Positions 7,177 through 9,759 of a stretch of 9,759 bases of DNA are shown one piece after another; positions within the stretch are counted from its first letter, which is position 1, and the number at the start of each line of letters is the position of its first letter. The notes beneath the pieces were generated by a model. That model saw only the letters and a program-made list of their open reading frames with translations, was not told the DNA's origin and ran no database searches. A program made the translations under genes and the position numbers. Source of the stretch: Nitrososphaera sp. (GTDB taxonomy: Archaea; Thermoproteota; Nitrososphaeria; Nitrososphaerales; Nitrososphaeraceae); contig JAICVG010000019.1 in assembly GCA_025935445.1 (NCBI GenBank), forward strand, positions 1 through 9,759. The letters run 5' to 3'.

Positions 7177-8007
7177 TTGCTCAAGGAAGTTTTTCTTGGT
7201 GCTCTAAGAAATAAAGACATCAAGATATCAAAGATAAAGGATTCAAACTTTCACAAAATTCTGGTAGAAGCATCATCGCGCTGGATTTCATATGAGCCTG
7301 TGCCGGAAATATGCGAATCTGCCGGCATTGATAGCAGTTGGAACAGGCGCGCTTTTCAGGGTCTTCAACTTTATGTCATAGACGCAGTGGCAGTCACTAG
7401 TACTAATATGGTCTTAGCTATAGAGTGGGAAGAAGACATAGCTGGCTCTGCAAGAAGCGAGCTGTTAGAATCAAGAGCGATGGTAATGGAGGCATCCGTT
7501 GCTCAAAAGGCGGCCGGCAAGGCTGACAGTATCTGTGTCGATGGTTCACTCGTTTCGCGTTTGACGAAAAGCAGGCCTGAAGCAGCATCTGAAATAGTGA
7601 AGAAGTGTAGCAGCTGCATATTTATATCAAAGACCTCTGAGAGCAGGCTGCAATTCGGCCAGATGGGATCAAAGGCCGGCGACATTTACTATTATGGACA
7701 CACCTGCAAGGAGGCTGGCTTTAGTGTTCCTGTTGAAACACAGTTCTGCCATGCGCCCTTGTTTGAGGTCTATGCAAGACTGCGCGACCATACTCCTGTT
7801 ATACGGATTGAAATCATGAGCAACGCAAGTGAGCAAGAAGTAAAATCGACCTTGAATAAGCTGCGGTACCACAGTGTAGCCGGCTATCCGTACTGCCTGA
7901 AGCTGGCGCACAATACCTGCAAGATAACCAATGAAGATATAGACAGACTCGCAAGCATATATGGCTTGCAGAATGAGCAAGGAGCAAGGGATGCTCTAAA
8001 TGAGTGA
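7177..8007 (+). CDS. nurA: NurA 5'-3' nuclease, double-strand-break resection
   Basis: NurA is a manganese-dependent nuclease with an RNase H/Argonaute-PIWI-like fold. It acts with the HerA translocase to degrade 5' strands at DNA breaks and create 3' overhangs for RadA. This 276-aa protein carries the family's signature AGIDSSWN with D52, then E105 and D122 (VDGSL), whose 17-residue spacing matches E114 and D131 of the Sulfolobus enzyme. A conserved-looking histidine, H245, follows the C-terminal GYPYCLKLAHN segment. The start is TTG at 7177-7179: a TAG lies two codons upstream in frame, a TATA-like box sits about 30 nt upstream, and AGGAT lies only 3 nt before it. The 3' end overlaps herA by 8 bp, which implies translational coupling and matched amounts of the two partners. 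Homologues are weakly conserved in sequence, but the neighbourhood makes the assignment firm. Confidence 0.92.
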   Translation: MLKEVFLGALRNKDIKISKIKDSNFHKILVEASSRWISYEPVPEICESAGIDSSWNRRAFQGLQLYVIDAVAVTSTNMVLAIEWEEDIAGSARSELLESRAMVMEASVAQKAAGKADSICVDGSLVSRLTKSRPEAASEIVKKCSSCIFISKTSESRLQFGQMGSKAGDIYYYGHTCKEAGFSVPVETQFCHAPLFEVYARLRDHTPVIRIEIMSNASEQEVKSTLNKLRYHSVAGYPYCLKLAHNTCKITNEDIDRLASIYGLQNEQGARDALNE

Positions 8008-9535
8008 AGAACTAGGCATCCTGATCGGTGTCACCAAGCCGGATCAGGTGACATTTGAATCAAAAAGGCCTGTTAGCATCGGCGAATACGTTATTCTCAA
8101 CTATGGTGGAGACAAGGTGCTTGGGCTTGTTGAAAGGTCATCGATTAGCAGTGATGCACTAGGCAACAGCATTCGCAACTACGAAGAGGCATTTGAGAGC
8201 AAACAAGTTGCCATCGAGAACCGTCGAGATAAAAGTTACAAGGGGCATGTACGTATTCTTGGCTATGTGGCTGAATTGAAAAAGTGCAAGGCAATACTGC
8301 CTGCACTGCCCCCAGAGCCTGGCACTGAAGTATACGAAGCATCAGTTAAAGACCTTGCTGCCATTTTTGCACCCTCTGGACAGCAGTGGGTAATGATAGG
8401 TACGCTCCTACGCAATACTGCAGTAGGTGCTCGAGTGGATGTCAACAAAGTCGTATCGCGTCACCTTGCAGTGCTTGCTATGACTGGCATGGGCAAGAGC
8501 AATCTAGTCTCGCTTTTGGCTAAAGAAATCTCTAGAATAAGCGGCACAATGGTGATTTTTGACTACCACGATGACTATTCTACGCTTGACATGGGGTCTA
8601 ACAACATCAACCTACTGGACGGAAGGATAAACCCGCGGCTTTTGTCGCCAGACAAGCTCGCAGAGGTCATTGAGATTCAGGAAAATGCTTCAAACCAGAT
8701 GCATGTGCTTAGGTTGGCGTTCACCGAAGAGGTTAAGCAGCGTAAGGGCGAGGACTTTTGGGATGCGCTCATCAACGCTGCATCAGAAGTTGGTGCCGAC
8801 AAGTCGTATCGCGAAGCAGCGGCCAAGGTCGTTGACAAGATCGATGATGCAAGGCGCAAGTTTCATACCATTTTGGATCCTAGTATGACAGATCCATTGG
8901 CGCTTCTCAAGAACTACAAGATAAACGTTATCAATCTGGTAGAACTTACTGAGCGACAGGCTAACATTGCCGTGTCATTCTACCTTGAAGAGCTGCTGAA
9001 TGATAGGAAAAAGGCAACGCGGCAAAAGAAGGGTGCCGCTAAGTCGCAGCCGCGGTTTCCAGCCCCTGTACTTGTGGCAATAGAGGAGGCGCATGTGTTT
9101 ATACCAAAGGATGAAGACACAGATACAAAATATTTTGCTTCTAAGGTTGCGCGTGAAGGGAGGAAATTTGGGCTTGGGCTAGTCATAGTGTCACAGCGCC
9201 CAAGAGGAATCGACGCCAATATCTTGAGTCAGATGGGCTCGCTTGCAGTAATGCGCATGATCCAGCAGGACGACCAGATGCATGTTTCTGCAGCAAGCGA
9301 AGCACTTAGCCGGGATCTTATTGATCAGCTGACATCATTAAACCCAGGCGAGGCCATATTCGCCGGCCAGTGGGTCAACCTACCGACATTTGTTAAGGTG
9401 GAAGAAGTCAAAGAGCGAAAGATAGGCGGCGACCAGAAGGCGGTAGAACAATGGAGCCAGCTGGCAGCATTGAAGCAACAGGTCGCCAAAGAATCATCTG
9501 AGTCATACATTCCATCCGGCTATATACAGGATTAG
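8000..9535 (+). CDS. herA: HerA hexameric DNA translocase/helicase
   Basis: HerA is a FtsK/VirB4-type AAA+ ATPase that forms a hexameric ring, pumps DNA into NurA and supports Mre11-Rad50 resection. The length, 511 aa, is typical. Residues 1 to about 110 form the N-terminal HAS beta-barrel. The Walker A motif is AMTGMGKS (160-167, K166), followed by N168; its first residue is Ala where Gly is usual. An inserted helical segment lies around 225-290. Walker B is VLVAIEEAH with E362/E363 and H365. SQRPRGID (398-405) follows a polar strand and carries candidate trans-acting arginines R400 and R402. A basic linker lies before Walker B (about residues 335-350). The ATG overlaps the nurA stop (ATGAGTGA) and lacks a clear Shine-Dalgarno site, so re-initiation is likely. 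mre11 begins 25 bp downstream. Confidence 0.95.
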   Translation: MSEELGILIGVTKPDQVTFESKRPVSIGEYVILNYGGDKVLGLVERSSISSDALGNSIRNYEEAFESKQVAIENRRDKSYKGHVRILGYVAELKKCKAILPALPPEPGTEVYEASVKDLAAIFAPSGQQWVMIGTLLRNTAVGARVDVNKVVSRHLAVLAMTGMGKSNLVSLLAKEISRISGTMVIFDYHDDYSTLDMGSNNINLLDGRINPRLLSPDKLAEVIEIQENASNQMHVLRLAFTEEVKQRKGEDFWDALINAASEVGADKSYREAAAKVVDKIDDARRKFHTILDPSMTDPLALLKNYKINVINLVELTERQANIAVSFYLEELLNDRKKATRQKKGAAKSQPRFPAPVLVAIEEAHVFIPKDEDTDTKYFASKVAREGRKFGLGLVIVSQRPRGIDANILSQMGSLAVMRMIQQDDQMHVSAASEALSRDLIDQLTSLNPGEAIFAGQWVNLPTFVKVEEVKERKIGGDQKAVEQWSQLAALKQQVAKESSESYIPSGYIQD

Positions 9536-9560
9536 CAGTTGATGATCCTACAGAATACAA

Positions 9561-9759
9561 ATGTTGATGTCACACATCTCTGACCTCCACCTTGGATATT
9601 CACAATTCGGCCTAGAGGAAAGAGAGGAAGATGTCTACCAAGCTTTTCATGAGGCAATAGATGTGTCAATAAAGGAGAGAGTAAGGCTTGTCATTTTAGC
9701 CGGCGATCTATTTCACAATCCTCGGCCGTGCGGCAAGGCGATAATCACACTTGGCAACA
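9561..9759 (+). CDS. mre11: Mre11 DNA repair nuclease, 5' part (cut by window end)
   Basis: Only the first 66 codons are present and the gene runs off the window. The protein opens MLMSHISDLHLG and later reads VILAGDLFH. These are phosphoesterase motifs I and II, with metal ligands D8, H10 and D49, at the same numbering as in Pyrococcus Mre11. Mre11 is the manganese nuclease that with Rad50 recognises and trims DNA double-strand ends. ATG at 9561 is chosen because it places the first histidine at residue 5, as in family members; ATG at 9567 is in the same frame, and the nearest in-frame upstream stop is TGA at 9543-9545. It lies 25 bp after herA, in the nurA-herA-mre11 order expected for an archaeal resection operon. 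A TATATA at 9521-9526 inside the herA end is about 37 nt upstream and could give extra transcription, though this is weak. Confidence 0.93.
   Translation, partial: MLMSHISDLHLGYSQFGLEEREEDVYQAFHEAIDVSIKERVRLVILAGDLFHNPRPCGKAIITLGN

Noticed and set aside
7669..7980. A 103-aa open frame opposite nurA
   Set aside because: It is antisense to a conserved gene, with no motif.
1..9759. Defence island, mobile element, CRISPR or RNA gene
   Set aside because: Spacers are all under 60 bp and every long frame matches a housekeeping, metabolic or repair family. No transposase, integrase, direct-repeat array, tRNA cloverleaf or rRNA segment was seen.

Overview
The window reads as a compact archaeal chromosome segment, most likely from an ammonia-oxidising Thaumarchaeota (Nitrososphaerota) lineage and perhaps a Nitrososphaera-like soil member. 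The lineage is an inference. It rests on an archaeal-type threonyl-tRNA synthetase with the archaea-specific editing domain, a family B DNA polymerase with archaeal features, the archaeal NurA-HerA-Mre11 repair cluster, very short spacers, and TATA-like boxes about 27-32 nt before most start codons, the pattern of leaderless archaeal genes. Three genes (polB, the ureohydrolase and nurA) appear to start with TTG.

Layout: a 68-residue putative zinc-binding protein (1-207, +) precedes thrS (242-2128, +), separated by a short spacer with a TTAGGA tandem repeat. thrS meets an agmatinase-family ureohydrolase gene (2118-3047, -) tail to tail, with an 11-bp overlap. That gene lies 35 bp downstream of polB (3083-5767, -), which encodes a replicative family B polymerase with a complete exonuclease, a complete polymerase active site and a C-terminal PCNA-binding (PIP) motif. 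A 57-bp divergent promoter region containing an imperfect palindrome separates polB from an FAD-dependent L-2-hydroxyglutarate oxidase-like gene (5825-7138, +). A DNA double-strand-break resection cluster follows on the + strand: nurA (7177-8007), herA (8000-9535, overlapping nurA by 8 bp) and the first 66 codons of mre11 (from 9561, cut by the window end).

Functionally, the right third is the archaeal end-resection machinery. HerA is a hexameric translocase that drives the NurA nuclease, working with Mre11 and Rad50; rad50 would be expected just past the window. PolB could fill in DNA during repair or replication, tethered to PCNA. The thrS, ureohydrolase and lhgO-like genes are housekeeping or metabolic genes with no evident direct link to it. 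Coding density is very high and no non-coding gap exceeds 60 bp. I see no mobile element, CRISPR array, tRNA or rRNA gene. I found no clearly undescribed multi-gene system. The most unusual signals are small-scale: the promoter and start-codon architecture, the hexamer repeat, a zinc-ligand pattern shared by two proteins, and ureohydrolase signature variants.
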